A stretch of 64,000 nucleotides of DNA from Winogradskyella aurantiaca. Lineage in GTDB: Bacteria > Bacteroidota > Bacteroidia > Flavobacteriales > Flavobacteriaceae. A program made the position numbers and the translations under genes. Below are positions 16,528 through 25,389 of this stretch, piece after piece. The stretch spans positions 1-64,000 of the forward strand of contig NZ_QKTV01000007.1 in the NCBI RefSeq assembly GCF_003362725.1, in the 5' to 3' direction. Position 1 is the stretch's first letter, and the number at the start of each line of letters is the position of its first letter. The notes below the pieces were generated by a model, which saw only the letters and a list, made by a program, of their open reading frames with translations, did not search any database and was not told the origin of the DNA.

Positions 16528-18696
16528 ATGATTAACATTCATTCGAAAACCCTTGCAGATCTTGAATTCACTGGGGTTTTAGAACAACTTCAGGAACATT
16601 GTGTTACAGAGCTTGGTAAAGATGCAGCACTGCTTATACAGCCATTTTCCAGTTATAACAAAGTGCTTCAAGAATTGACCTATGTAAATGAGTATTTTTC
16701 ATCATTTCAAAACGATAATACCTTTCCTAATCATGGATTTGACCCTATAAGTGATGAATTAAAATTATTGGGTATTGAAAACACTTATCTGGAAGTTTCG
16801 GGTTTGCAACGTATTTCACGTATTTCTCTGACGGTCAATAGCCAACTTAAATTTCTGGAAAAATTCAAAGAGTATTATGCCGAGCTTTTTAGTTTAAGTC
16901 AATCTATTGAATATACAACTATTATAGTTGAAGAGATCGATGCTATTATTGACAGGTTTGGCGAGATTAAAAATAATGCTTCCTCACTACTTGCCGAATT
17001 GCGGAGATCTATTTCGAAGGTTAAAGCTAAAATCAATTCTAGTTTTAATGCTGCATTGAACACTTATAATAATCAGGATTATTTAGATGATATAAGAGAA
17101 TCCATTGTTGATAACAGGCGTGTTTTAGCGGTTAAAGCCATGTATCGCAGAAAGGTAAAAGGCGCCATCATGGGAGGAAGTAAAACAGGTAGTATTGTTT
17201 ATATTGAACCCGAAGCAACACTGCTATTCTCACGAGAATTAAACAATCTTGAATATGAGGAGAAAGAGGAAGTGATTCGAATTTTAAAAGACATCACTAA
17301 TTTTTTAAGGTTGCATCTCCCTTTATTACATGATTATCAGGATTATCTGATTAAAATGGATGTTATTTATGCTAAAGCAAAATATGCTCAAAGCTTGAAG
17401 GCTGTTTTACCATCTATTAATAAGAACAGTGAGATATATTTAAAAGATGCCTACCACCCACTACTCTATCAAGCAAATTCTGAAAAAGGAGAAGTAACCT
17501 ATCCTCAATCGATATCTCTCAATAAAGACTCACGCATTATTGTTATTTCAGGGCCTAATGCAGGTGGAAAAAGTATTACACTAAAAACCATAGGATTATT
17601 ACAGTTAATGCTGCAAAGTGGGATGCTGGTTCCTGTTCATGAGCGATCTTCAATGTGTTTATTTGACAGAATATTAAGTGATATTGGCGATAATCAATCT
17701 ATTGAAAATCACTTAAGTACTTATAGCTACAGATTGAAACAAATGAATTACTTTCTTAAGAAATGTAATGACAAAACACTGTTTTTAATTGATGAATTTG
17801 GTACAGGAAGTGATCCCGAACTTGGTGGTGCTTTAGCTGAATCCTTTCTAGAAGTATTCTATGAACGTGGTGCTTATGGAATAATTACTACCCATTACTC
17901 CAACCTCAAATTGCTGGCCAACGAATTACCACATATGACTAACGGTAACATGCTATTCAATGAAAAAACATTGGAGCCAATGTTCAAGTTAGTTGTTGGG
18001 CAAGCGGGAAGTTCTTTTACGTTTGAGGTAGCTCAAAAGAATGGGATTCCATATTCTTTAATCAATAAAGCTAAGAAGAAAATAGAACGCAGTAAAGTGC
18101 GATTAGATGCGACCATAGCCAAACTTCAGAAAGAACGAAGCAAGCTAGAACGCACAGAACGATCCTTAAAAGCCAATGAACTAAAAAAACTCACTGAAGC
18201 AGAACGATTAGAAGAGGTTAATAAAAAAGTTCAAACTAAGTTAGAACGCTTCCAGGAATTATATGATTCTAATCAAAGGCTGATTTATTTGGGGCAAAAG
18301 GTGAATGATCTTGCCGAACGCTATTTTAATAATAAGAAAAAACGTGAGTTAATGAATGAACTATTTCGATTGGTACAAATCGAAAATTCAAAACGTAAAA
18401 AAACAACAGTAAAACAGCAACAGAAAGAAAAGCAAGAGCAACTTCGAATAAAAAAAGAGGCCGAAAAGAAAATCGCTGTTATTAGAAATAAAAAGAAAAA
18501 AGCCAAGAAAATCGAGAAACCTATCCCACCAAAGCCAGTATTAAAGCTTGGAGATCGTGTTAGAATGTTTGATGGAAAGGCCGTGGGTACTATTGATCTC
18601 ATTGAAAAAAACAAGGCTGTTGTGAATTATGGAGTTTTTACGACTAATGTGAGTGTAGATCAGTTAGAACTTGTAGAATCTGCCAAAAAAGTATAA
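16528..18696 (+). CDS. mutS2: MutS2-like ATPase lacking the Smr domain
   Basis: 722 aa. Lever and clamp helices (1-320) lead to the MutS family ATPase: Walker A GPNAGGKS at 342-349, Walker B region DEFGTGSDP at about 422-430, and a TTHYSNLK helix after it. A long charged coiled coil (about 500-665, Lys/Glu/Arg-rich) is followed by a small beta-barrel (KLGDRVRMFDGKAVGTI) at about 672-715. The mismatch-recognition domain I of MutS is absent, as expected for MutS2. Canonical MutS2 ends in a Smr nuclease domain; here the protein stops after the barrel, so Smr is missing. Probably acts on ribosome collisions or recombination intermediates rather than mismatch repair. The DUF393 gene starts directly after its stop codon (TAAATG). 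Confidence 0.9.
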   Translation: MINIHSKTLADLEFTGVLEQLQEHCVTELGKDAALLIQPFSSYNKVLQELTYVNEYFSSFQNDNTFPNHGFDPISDELKLLGIENTYLEVSGLQRISRISLTVNSQLKFLEKFKEYYAELFSLSQSIEYTTIIVEEIDAIIDRFGEIKNNASSLLAELRRSISKVKAKINSSFNAALNTYNNQDYLDDIRESIVDNRRVLAVKAMYRRKVKGAIMGGSKTGSIVYIEPEATLLFSRELNNLEYEEKEEVIRILKDITNFLRLHLPLLHDYQDYLIKMDVIYAKAKYAQSLKAVLPSINKNSEIYLKDAYHPLLYQANSEKGEVTYPQSISLNKDSRIIVISGPNAGGKSITLKTIGLLQLMLQSGMLVPVHERSSMCLFDRILSDIGDNQSIENHLSTYSYRLKQMNYFLKKCNDKTLFLIDEFGTGSDPELGGALAESFLEVFYERGAYGIITTHYSNLKLLANELPHMTNGNMLFNEKTLEPMFKLVVGQAGSSFTFEVAQKNGIPYSLINKAKKKIERSKVRLDATIAKLQKERSKLERTERSLKANELKKLTEAERLEEVNKKVQTKLERFQELYDSNQRLIYLGQKVNDLAERYFNNKKKRELMNELFRLVQIENSKRKKTTVKQQQKEKQEQLRIKKEAEKKIAVIRNKKKKAKKIEKPIPPKPVLKLGDRVRMFDGKAVGTIDLIEKNKAVVNYGVFTTNVSVDQLELVESAKKV

Positions 18697-19125
18697 ATGG
18701 GTAGCAGTTTAAATATAAAATCAGATAAAATCCTTATTCTCTTTGATGGGGTGTGTAACCTCTGTAACAGCAGTGTTCTACTAGTTATAAAAAATGATAA
18801 GAAGAATAAATTTCTTTTTGCTCCTTTACAGAGCACAATTGGTCAAGAAGTCATTTCTAAGTTTAATATTGATACCAATAAGATTGACTCAATACTCACC
18901 TACGACCCTATTAAACATGAGGTGAAATTTAAGTCGAGTGCCGCATTAATGATTGCTTCGCAGATGAAGTTCCCCTATCCCTTAATGGGTATTTTTCACA
19001 TAATTCCACCTTTTATTAGAAATTGGGTCTATGACCTAATTGCCAAGAACCGGTATAATTGGTTTGGTAAAAAAGAAGTTTGTATGATACCAACTCCAGA
19101 GTTGTCAGCTAAGTTCCTAGAATGA
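18697..19125 (+). CDS. DUF393 (DCC) thiol-disulfide oxidoreductase-like protein
   Basis: 142 aa. The DCC signature DGVCNLCN is at residues 17-24 with Cys20 and Cys23, the CxxC of this family, followed by LQSTIGQEVI and the C-terminal NRYNWFGK, which match DUF393. A predicted thioredoxin-related redox protein, location cytoplasmic or membrane-attached through the hydrophobic segment near 85-100 (YPLMGIFHIIPPF). It has zero spacing after mutS2, so it is translated from the same mRNA. Confidence 0.88.
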   Translation: MGSSLNIKSDKILILFDGVCNLCNSSVLLVIKNDKKNKFLFAPLQSTIGQEVISKFNIDTNKIDSILTYDPIKHEVKFKSSAALMIASQMKFPYPLMGIFHIIPPFIRNWVYDLIAKNRYNWFGKKEVCMIPTPELSAKFLE

Positions 19126-19129
19126 GAAA

Positions 19130-19152
19130 ACCCACAACTGGGGGCTGTGGGT
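19130..19152. other. Hairpin after the DUF393 gene (doubtful terminator)
   Basis: Stem ACCCACA/TGTGGGT with a 9-nt loop, 5 nt after the DUF393 stop. There is no T tract on the plus strand, so intrinsic termination is not clear; it may act as an mRNA 3' stabiliser. Confidence 0.4.
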
Positions 19153-19262
19153 CTCAAAAATTAACAACTTACTTAAAAACTAATTTAACCTTGTCAAGAT
19201 TTTATTAAGTTAGGCACAGAACCATAATCTTAAACTTGAACAGTGCTTAAATTTGTTAGATC

Positions 19263-19347
19263 AAATCTACCTTCACTTTCCTTTTTCTTTAAATAAAATC
19301 GATATAAGGAATAGATTTTTAGTCCAAGAAAAGTGAATTGTAGATTT
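19263..19347. repeat. Long interrupted inverted repeat in a convergent intergenic region
   Basis: Arms 19263-19279 and 19330-19347 pair over 16 bp (AAATCTAC with GTAGATTT, TTCACTTT with AAAGTGAA) around a small bulge; the 50-nt interior contains a further AAAATC/GATTTT pairing. It lies between the convergent DUF393 and DUF1704 genes, where it could fold in either transcript. Confidence 0.5.
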
Positions 19348-19365
19348 AATCTATGAAACGCAGTT

Positions 19366-20526
19366 TTATTTGAGGCCTTTTAAAATAAAATCCAGGTCAG
19401 GATTTTTGTTGTCATTGGATTCATAGGCATCTGTGAAGTATCGTGGTGGAATAGCTAGACCTAAGCTTTGAAGTTTATTTATTGTATTTCTATACTGTAA
19501 GTCTACCTTTCCTGTTAACAGAACCCCTAGATCGTTCCCTTGGGAGGCGTATTTGTAAATATTTTTTAAGCCTTTTAAGTATAAATGATCTTTAGTAAAT
19601 CCGCCACCTCGATGAACTCTTAAAGTAATTGCAAAAGACTTATCCCTATTTAACTTGTAATGCCTGTGTAGCAGATCAAAGGTGTCACTGAAAGCATAGC
19701 CTTTAATTAAGGTATCAACAGCAATGACTCTATAAGCCAATTCCTTTAAACGTTCAATAGTAAGGGAACCGCTCATAAACTCAGAATACACTGCCAATCC
19801 TTCTTGAGTTTCTACATTCTTTGGAAAACCATTAGAAAAGACCTTAAGCGGTTGTAATAAGCCATTAAAGGTTGTGACCATATGCACTCCAATTTCATGA
19901 TTAGTGAGCACATCTAACTGATTTTTACTATAGCTATGGGTTTTACGCAAGACCAACGTTTGTGTGTTATTTAACACCATGGCGGCTGCAGATAAATTTT
20001 TTGAAATCTTTATGTTATAGTCAAAGTCGTAACGCTTAGAAAATTCCTCAAAAACTTCCTTGGCTTGCTGCGCATCAAATTTAGGAAGCATATCTTCACG
20101 ATTAGGGTCGTCATCAAAGCGCAATAAGAATTTAGCATTATCCAGGTCTTTCTCTGTTGGAGTCCCAAAACTCTTCAGGCTATTAAAATAAAACTTACGC
20201 CCTTGTCCAATTGTTTCAATGCACTCTATTAGACCAGAATACTCATAGATTATATCCTCATATAATTGGCGAATATCGTCATCGGCAATGCGCTCGAGCC
20301 TTTGAGAAAAAAATAATCGGTGTAGTTTATATCCATTAAACCGTTTCTTGGGATACTTAAATTGAGGTTCGTAATTGTATTTGGCGGAAAAGAACTTTTT
20401 CTTCTCTGCCGCAATATTCAACGGGTTGATATAATTGAGTAACTCAATATCACGGACCAACCTATGTAGATTAGCATCTATATCAAAGAGTTCTTTAAAT
20501 TCAGTAGTGGTTTTTATATGTGACAT
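19366..20526 (-). CDS. DUF1704 'QEGLA motif' metallopeptidase-like protein
   Basis: 386 aa. The signature of the flavohemoglobin expression-modulating QEGLA motif family (DUF1704) is clear: HEIGVH at 210-215 (an HExxxH zinc motif with His210, Glu211, His215) and QEGLA at 241-245, supplying a third ligand Glu242. The family is related to the eukaryotic MATCAP tubulin tyrosine carboxypeptidases, so carboxypeptidase-type activity is the best guess; the older name refers to an indirect effect and is not evidence of function. No signal peptide, so cytoplasmic. Last gene of a tightly packed leftward block; its ATG overlaps the stop of the amidohydrolase by one base. See the findings for the proposed ligase/hydrolase system. 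Confidence 0.9.
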   Translation of the reverse strand: MSHIKTTTEFKELFDIDANLHRLVRDIELLNYINPLNIAAEKKKFFSAKYNYEPQFKYPKKRFNGYKLHRLFFSQRLERIADDDIRQLYEDIIYEYSGLIECIETIGQGRKFYFNSLKSFGTPTEKDLDNAKFLLRFDDDPNREDMLPKFDAQQAKEVFEEFSKRYDFDYNIKISKNLSAAAMVLNNTQTLVLRKTHSYSKNQLDVLTNHEIGVHMVTTFNGLLQPLKVFSNGFPKNVETQEGLAVYSEFMSGSLTIERLKELAYRVIAVDTLIKGYAFSDTFDLLHRHYKLNRDKSFAITLRVHRGGGFTKDHLYLKGLKNIYKYASQGNDLGVLLTGKVDLQYRNTINKLQSLGLAIPPRYFTDAYESNDNKNPDLDFILKGLK

Positions 20527-21356
20527 TACGCCTTTATACTATTCTTAAAATGAGCGGCATGTTCTGGGATCATAATCCTTAGTTGTTTTTCTACAGCGGT
20601 TACCACCTCTGGGTAAATAACTTGATCGTATTCATCACAATAGATTTTAGCAATCTCAGTTGCCAGTACCAAAGTATTATTGAAATTATTCGTGATAAAT
20701 CTTAAAAAGTACCCATTCCCAAAAAACGTATTGTTTATGGCTGCCGTTTGCTTGATTCCATTTGGTAATTTCAAATTCGATAGCACCTGTCTCCAATCTT
20801 CTATCATGGAACCAAACCTTTTATTATCAATATTCTTTGTACCTAAATTCCACGTAGGCACTTCTCTATCCCAACGTTGCCAATTGTAACTATGCATGTC
20901 ATAGACAACACACGTTTGATGGATTTCTTCTAGTTTAGAAATTAAAGTTTGGACTACCTTATAAAACGAATCATGTTTTTTTAAACTTTTTTGTCTTTCG
21001 TCTTCCGTCAAAGGGTTGCGCCATAATTGCTTGCCCCAGGCTGTTTCAAAAACTGCTTCTTCTGGGAACCTATTAAGATCATATTCAAATCGTGAATCTC
21101 TCCCTGCGATAACAATTGGATGATTTATAACCATGTTTTTTGTCTCTGGATCCTCTTCGTACCATCGGTCATACTCACTATGTAAACAATTGTCCCAAAG
21201 TTCCTTTCTAAATTCATGGCCATCATGAATGGCCGCACATACATAGTGCACATAATCTTGAATCTTCAAGGTAAACGAGTAATCCTCAGAGACGGCCTCA
21301 AAAGTTTTTTGATTGTTTATTCTATCAATGATCGTATTTATTGAAAGACGCTCCAT
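20526..21356 (-). CDS. N-formylglutamate amidohydrolase-like protein
   Basis: 276 aa. Motifs of the N-formylglutamate amidohydrolase (FGase, PF05013) fold: HDGHEF at 44-49 with two His, RFEYDLNR at 89-96, and VYDMHSYNW at 151-159, which together supply the zinc ligands and substrate Arg. FGase releases formate from N-formyl-L-glutamate at the end of one histidine catabolic route. No hut genes are adjacent, and the partners (ATP-grasp, TerB-like, DUF1704) suggest a different amide substrate. One-base overlaps on both sides (start/stop TAATG arrangements) indicate strict translational coupling. Confidence 0.88.
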   Translation of the reverse strand: MERLSINTIIDRINNQKTFEAVSEDYSFTLKIQDYVHYVCAAIHDGHEFRKELWDNCLHSEYDRWYEEDPETKNMVINHPIVIAGRDSRFEYDLNRFPEEAVFETAWGKQLWRNPLTEDERQKSLKKHDSFYKVVQTLISKLEEIHQTCVVYDMHSYNWQRWDREVPTWNLGTKNIDNKRFGSMIEDWRQVLSNLKLPNGIKQTAAINNTFFGNGYFLRFITNNFNNTLVLATEIAKIYCDEYDQVIYPEVVTAVEKQLRIMIPEHAAHFKNSIKA

Positions 21357-21691
21357 TATAAAGATTTAAACAGACGGTTCAGGCACCTAAACATGTTTTG
21401 CTCGTTGATGTTGAAGTTTCCATCTGAGAAAAATAATGTTTGAATATCCGTCATTAAAACATCCACATCGTCACTAGTATAAGCGTGTTGTTTTAAACTT
21501 GTCATAATTTTATTAATGCTTTGATAATCATTATGGTGATCAAACTCATTATGGATGTCCTGAAACGTTTGCATATCAACCTTAGATATGATAATGTTTC
21601 GCTCAGTATTACTCTCTTTAAAGTCTGAGTTGGCAGCGTATAAAAGGACATAAGCTATAAGTTCATCGCGTGTCCACTCGATTGTTTTCAT
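21356..21691 (-). CDS. TerB-like small helical protein
   Basis: 111 aa, all-helical. The arrangement ELIAYVLLYAANSDF ... ERNIIISKV ... FFSDGNFNINEQNMFRCL resembles the TerB fold (two acidic helices around a metal or cofactor site), but identity is too low for certainty. No signal peptide. It sits between the ATP-grasp ligase (15-nt gap) and the amidohydrolase (1-bp overlap), so it is likely a subunit or regulator of that system. An alternative is an unrelated helical adaptor. Confidence 0.65.
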   Translation of the reverse strand: MKTIEWTRDELIAYVLLYAANSDFKESNTERNIIISKVDMQTFQDIHNEFDHHNDYQSINKIMTSLKQHAYTSDDVDVLMTDIQTLFFSDGNFNINEQNMFRCLNRLFKSL

Positions 21692-21706
21692 TGTAATACA
21701 AACAGA

Positions 21707-22744
21707 TTAGGCTTCATCCACCGTCTTACGAAGTTTTGTAATTCGGTCAAATTTCTGAAGTTTGTCAATTACTTTACTTTCTAAAAAGTCAATAACCTTC
21801 TCTTCTACTTTACGCTTGTTTTTATATACCTTATTGATATAAGTAATACCCCCTGGAGACATAACATTAACTTCAACTAATTTGCCACCTATGACATCAA
21901 TTCCAACAAAATATAAGCCATCTTTTACCAGCTTTGGTCCTATTTGCTTGCATAAGGCTTTTTCTTCCTTAGTAAGTGAATGTTTTTGCACCGAGCCGCC
22001 AGCAGTAACATTTGAACGGTGATCATCCTGACCTGGAACCCGTTTCATGGCACCAACAGGTTCTCCATTGAGCAACAAAATACGAACATCTCCTTTGTCA
22101 GCTCCTTCAATATAGTCTTGTAGGATCACATAGTTAGAGTCGTCATCACCAGAAGTAATATAAAAATCTAATAGTGAATTAATATTGTTCATAGCAGATT
22201 TCTCGATAAGAATAACTCCAGAACCCCCAAATCCATTTAATGGTTTAATAATCATCTTATCGGCCTTAGATTCTTTAATCTGTCGAATTAGATAATTTTT
22301 ATTCTTTGATACATGTGTATTTGGTATAATATTACTATGGGCATCACCAAAGGCTGCCGTATAAAGTTTGTTATTAGCCTCTCGCATACCTTGTAGAGAA
22401 TTAACAATAAACACATCATCTTTAACCGAATCCAGGAAATTTAACATTATCGGATCTAGCGGTGGATTGGCTCTAAAGAAAATAGCATCAAACCCAGCTA
22501 ATGGTAACATCTCGTCTCTGAGTTGAACCTTATTGTAAAATGTTTTTAAGGCATTTGGACACTTATCCATACGCTTAACCACCTTACAAAACGCATTGGT
22601 AACACTATCTCTAATGGTCAAATTTGAGGGTGTGCAGGTAGCAACACCATGACCTCGTTTAACACATTCTTTAATTAGTGCTAAACTCGTGTCATTTTCA
22701 GGATCTATATCCTCCCAGGGATACATGATAAAACAAATGTTCAT
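21707..22744 (-). CDS. GshB-like ATP-grasp ligase
   Basis: 345 aa from the ATG at 22744; a TTG two codons upstream is not needed. Full-length relative of glutathione synthetase (GshB): N-terminal MNICFIMYPWEDI, the GFGGSG loop (IIKPLNGFGGSG) that covers ATP, the DKGDVRILLLNGEP strand, GNL-like SNVTAGGS and the metal-binding VGIDVIGGKLVEVNVMSP near 290-310. It joins an amino acid or peptide to another carboxylate using ATP. A glutathione role is uncertain: no gshA is next to it, and the window also encodes BshA, the first enzyme of bacillithiol, the usual low-molecular-weight thiol here. The neighbours (TerB-like, FGase-like, DUF1704 peptidase) suggest synthesis and removal of a modification. 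Confidence 0.85.
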   Translation of the reverse strand: MNICFIMYPWEDIDPENDTSLALIKECVKRGHGVATCTPSNLTIRDSVTNAFCKVVKRMDKCPNALKTFYNKVQLRDEMLPLAGFDAIFFRANPPLDPIMLNFLDSVKDDVFIVNSLQGMREANNKLYTAAFGDAHSNIIPNTHVSKNKNYLIRQIKESKADKMIIKPLNGFGGSGVILIEKSAMNNINSLLDFYITSGDDDSNYVILQDYIEGADKGDVRILLLNGEPVGAMKRVPGQDDHRSNVTAGGSVQKHSLTKEEKALCKQIGPKLVKDGLYFVGIDVIGGKLVEVNVMSPGGITYINKVYKNKRKVEEKVIDFLESKVIDKLQKFDRITKLRKTVDEA

Positions 22745-22794
22745 AGACAATCCTCTTTCAGATTATTAAGTTAAATCTAAAAAAATAAATACAG

Positions 22795-24120
22795 TTATGA
22801 AACTGGTTTATAATTATCATCCCATTCTTTGGGTTTAGGATCCTTTAACTTTCCCAAAGATTTAGCAACCAACATTGAAACGGTGGCATCACCGGTCACA
22901 TTAACAACAGTTCTACACATGTCTAGCGGTCGGTCAACAGCGAAGATTAAAGCCAGTCCAATTGGTAGCAATTCAGATGGAAAGCCTACTGATTCTAATA
23001 CAATGACCAGCATTACCATGCCGGCGCTAGGAACGGCAGCACTTCCTATAGATGCTAATAAAGCCGTTAAAACAATTATTAATTGATTGGTAAAGGTCAA
23101 TCCTTCAGGCCAAATGACCTGCATTATAAAAACAGCAGCAATACCTTGATACAAACTTGTACCATCCATATTTACGGTGGCACCAACTGGTAGTACAAAA
23201 CCTGAAACTTCTTTATCAACACCAATGTGCTCTTCTACCCGTTCCATTGTTACCGGTAAGGTAGCGGCACTTGAGCTGGTTGAAAATGCTAAAAGCTGCG
23301 CAGGGCTTATCTTATTGAGGAACCAAAGTGGTGATTTTCCAGTAAATGATTTAACTAACACTAAGTAGAAACCAATCATAATAATCAAACCAACAACAAC
23401 ACATAGGGCATACCACAGGAGTTTGAGTAAAATTTCAGTATCATCAAAAGCAATAATAACGTTAGCTAACAAAGCGAATACAGCATACGGAGCAAATAAC
23501 ATAATTAGATCCACCATTTTCATGACAATTTCATTGAGGGAAACAAAAATATCAATCATTGGCTTGGCCTTATCTTCAGGGATCAAAAGCAAGCAGATAC
23601 CAACAAATAAAGCAAAGAAAATTACTTGAAGCATCTTAGCTTCTCCCATAGCTTTAAATATGTTACTTGGAAAAATATCAACTAAGGGCTGTAAAGGTCC
23701 AGCACTTTTTTGAGCAGATGCCTTTTGGAGTTTATCAGTAACCCCCGCATCATTCTGATACTTTTGCTCAATTTTAGTAATGGTATCTTCAGACATTCCT
23801 ACTCCCGGTTTGACAATATTTACAATAGATAGACCAATAACAATGGCTATCATTGTCGTGCCTATATAAATTGCTATAGTCCGAAGCCCCATGGATTTAA
23901 TCTTGGAAATATCTTTTAAATCCGAAATCCCTTTAATTAATGATGCCAGGATCAATGGAACCGCAATAAGTTTTAAAAGATTGATGAATATCGTACCAAA
24001 TGGTGTAATCCAATCGGTTATAAACGTCTTTCCCCCATCAATGGAATTCATTATAAAACCGAATATGATACCAATCACCATTCCAATTATAATTTTCCAA
24101 TGTAATGCCAACTTCTTCAT
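22795..24120 (-). CDS. Dicarboxylate/amino acid:cation symporter (DAACS)
   Basis: 441 aa. Eight helices plus two re-entrant loops of the glutamate/aspartate symporter family. The Ser-rich HP1 loop (AFSTSSSAATLPVT) and the GATVNMDGT motif of TM7 are intact, as is the DRPLDMCRTVVNVTGDA stretch of TM8 that binds the amino acid. Imports dicarboxylic or acidic amino acids with Na+ or H+ at the inner membrane. A gap of 18 nt after aroC and 50 nt before the ligase gene makes a shared transcript possible, and acidic amino acids are plausible substrates of the ligase; this link is inference. Confidence 0.93.
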   Translation of the reverse strand: MKKLALHWKIIIGMVIGIIFGFIMNSIDGGKTFITDWITPFGTIFINLLKLIAVPLILASLIKGISDLKDISKIKSMGLRTIAIYIGTTMIAIVIGLSIVNIVKPGVGMSEDTITKIEQKYQNDAGVTDKLQKASAQKSAGPLQPLVDIFPSNIFKAMGEAKMLQVIFFALFVGICLLLIPEDKAKPMIDIFVSLNEIVMKMVDLIMLFAPYAVFALLANVIIAFDDTEILLKLLWYALCVVVGLIIMIGFYLVLVKSFTGKSPLWFLNKISPAQLLAFSTSSSAATLPVTMERVEEHIGVDKEVSGFVLPVGATVNMDGTSLYQGIAAVFIMQVIWPEGLTFTNQLIIVLTALLASIGSAAVPSAGMVMLVIVLESVGFPSELLPIGLALIFAVDRPLDMCRTVVNVTGDATVSMLVAKSLGKLKDPKPKEWDDNYKPVS

Positions 24121-24138
24121 AAGTTACTTAAAGTATTA

Positions 24139-25206
24139 TTACTTAATTGTTTCTGTTCTTCTCAACAACACGTAGTCGGCTAAAACCAGAGCGGCCATAG
24201 CCTCAACTATAGGTACAGCCCTTGGTACCACACAAGGATCATGACGTCCTTTACCTTGCATCTCTATAGTTTCTCCTGAACTATTAATTGTATCTTGTTT
24301 TTGTAAAACAGTCGCAACAGGTTTGAACGCCACTTTAAAATGAATGTCCATTCCGTTTGAAATACCACCTTGAACACCACCAGAATTATTAGTTTTTGTA
24401 CTTCCGTCTGAATTAAACTGGTCGTTGTGAATACTCCCCAACATCTCTGAACCCGCAAAGCCACTACCATACTCAAAGCCTTTAACGGCATTAATGGATA
24501 GCATAGATTTTCCTAACTCTGCATGTAGCTTATCAAATACTGGTTCACCTAAACCCACTGGAACATTGCTTATAACACAACTAATAATTCCGCCAATTGT
24601 ATCCCCTTGTTTTTTTACTTCACTAATTCGCTGAATCATCTTCTCTGCCATTTCGGGATCTGGACATCTTACAGCATTCGTTTCGGTTAAATCAAAATCT
24701 AATTCAGAATAAGGCTTGTCAAGATGAATAGAACCAACAGATGAAGTAAATGCATTAATGGTGATACTCTTTAAGAATTGCTTAGCAATAGCACCAGCTA
24801 CTACTCTGCATGCAGTTTCTCTGGCTGAACTTCTGCCGCCACCTCGATAATCTCTTACCCCATACTTTTGGTCATAGGTATAATCCGCATGGCTTGGACG
24901 ATATACATCCTTTATATGCGAATAATCTTTAGATTTTTGATTGGTGTTTTTAATTACAAAGCCTATGGGCGTGCCAGTTGTTGTTCCTTCAAAAATTCCA
25001 GAATAAAACTCAACAGAATCAGGTTCTTTTCGTTGGGTAACAATTTTAGATTGGCCGGGTTTACGACGCTCCATTTCACTTTGAATCATATCAAAATCCA
25101 ATTCAATACCAGCTGGACAGCCGTCAATGATACCACCTATAGCCTCTCCATGAGATTCACCATAGGTTGTAAGCCTGAATAATTTACCGAATGTGTTCCC
25201 CGCCAT
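24139..25206 (-). CDS. aroC: Chorismate synthase
   Basis: 355 aa. All signatures are present: [18 protein letters not shown] near 15-32, the [14 protein letters not shown] helix ([11 protein letters not shown]) near 120-140, and the C-terminal [27 protein letters not shown]. Converts EPSP to chorismate with reduced FMN, last step of the shikimate pathway, in the cytoplasm. ATG start. No other aro gene is adjacent. It is the first gene of a leftward series that continues into the symporter. Confidence 0.97.
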   Translation of the reverse strand: MAGNTFGKLFRLTTYGESHGEAIGGIIDGCPAGIELDFDMIQSEMERRKPGQSKIVTQRKEPDSVEFYSGIFEGTTTGTPIGFVIKNTNQKSKDYSHIKDVYRPSHADYTYDQKYGVRDYRGGGRSSARETACRVVAGAIAKQFLKSITINAFTSSVGSIHLDKPYSELDFDLTETNAVRCPDPEMAEKMIQRISEVKKQGDTIGGIISCVISNVPVGLGEPVFDKLHAELGKSMLSINAVKGFEYGSGFAGSEMLGSIHNDQFNSDGSTKTNNSGGVQGGISNGMDIHFKVAFKPVATVLQKQDTINSSGETIEMQGKGRHDPCVVPRAVPIVEAMAALVLADYVLLRRTETIK

Positions 25207-25389
25207 TTTTAATGGCTAAAGTAATTTTAATTGAAGAAAATCGAAAGTAATACTTCCAATTTAATCAGCTGTAAATTTAAAAAAAGATCAATGACCTAAC
25301 ATTTTAATAACCTTGCGATTAAACTAAAATAATTATAGCATAATGTAGAGGTAAAGCCCAGTTCTGTTCTTTGCACAAAGACTTTTGTT

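Noticed and set aside
18321-18614. 97-codon Phe/Ser-rich frame antisense to mutS2
   Set aside because: Mirror of the Lys/Glu-rich coiled coil codons; low complexity, no support.
19130-19152. Hairpin after DUF393 as an intrinsic terminator
   Set aside because: No T tract follows on the plus strand; kept as hairpin only.
21707-22744. Annotation of the ATP-grasp gene as glutathione synthetase with certainty
   Set aside because: Family match is clear, but no gshA is visible, bshA is present, and the neighbours are hydrolases; I keep it as GshB-like.
22829-24175. Several open frames on the plus strand inside the symporter gene
   Set aside because: Antisense shadows of a membrane protein with biased codons; they have no homology and no promoter.
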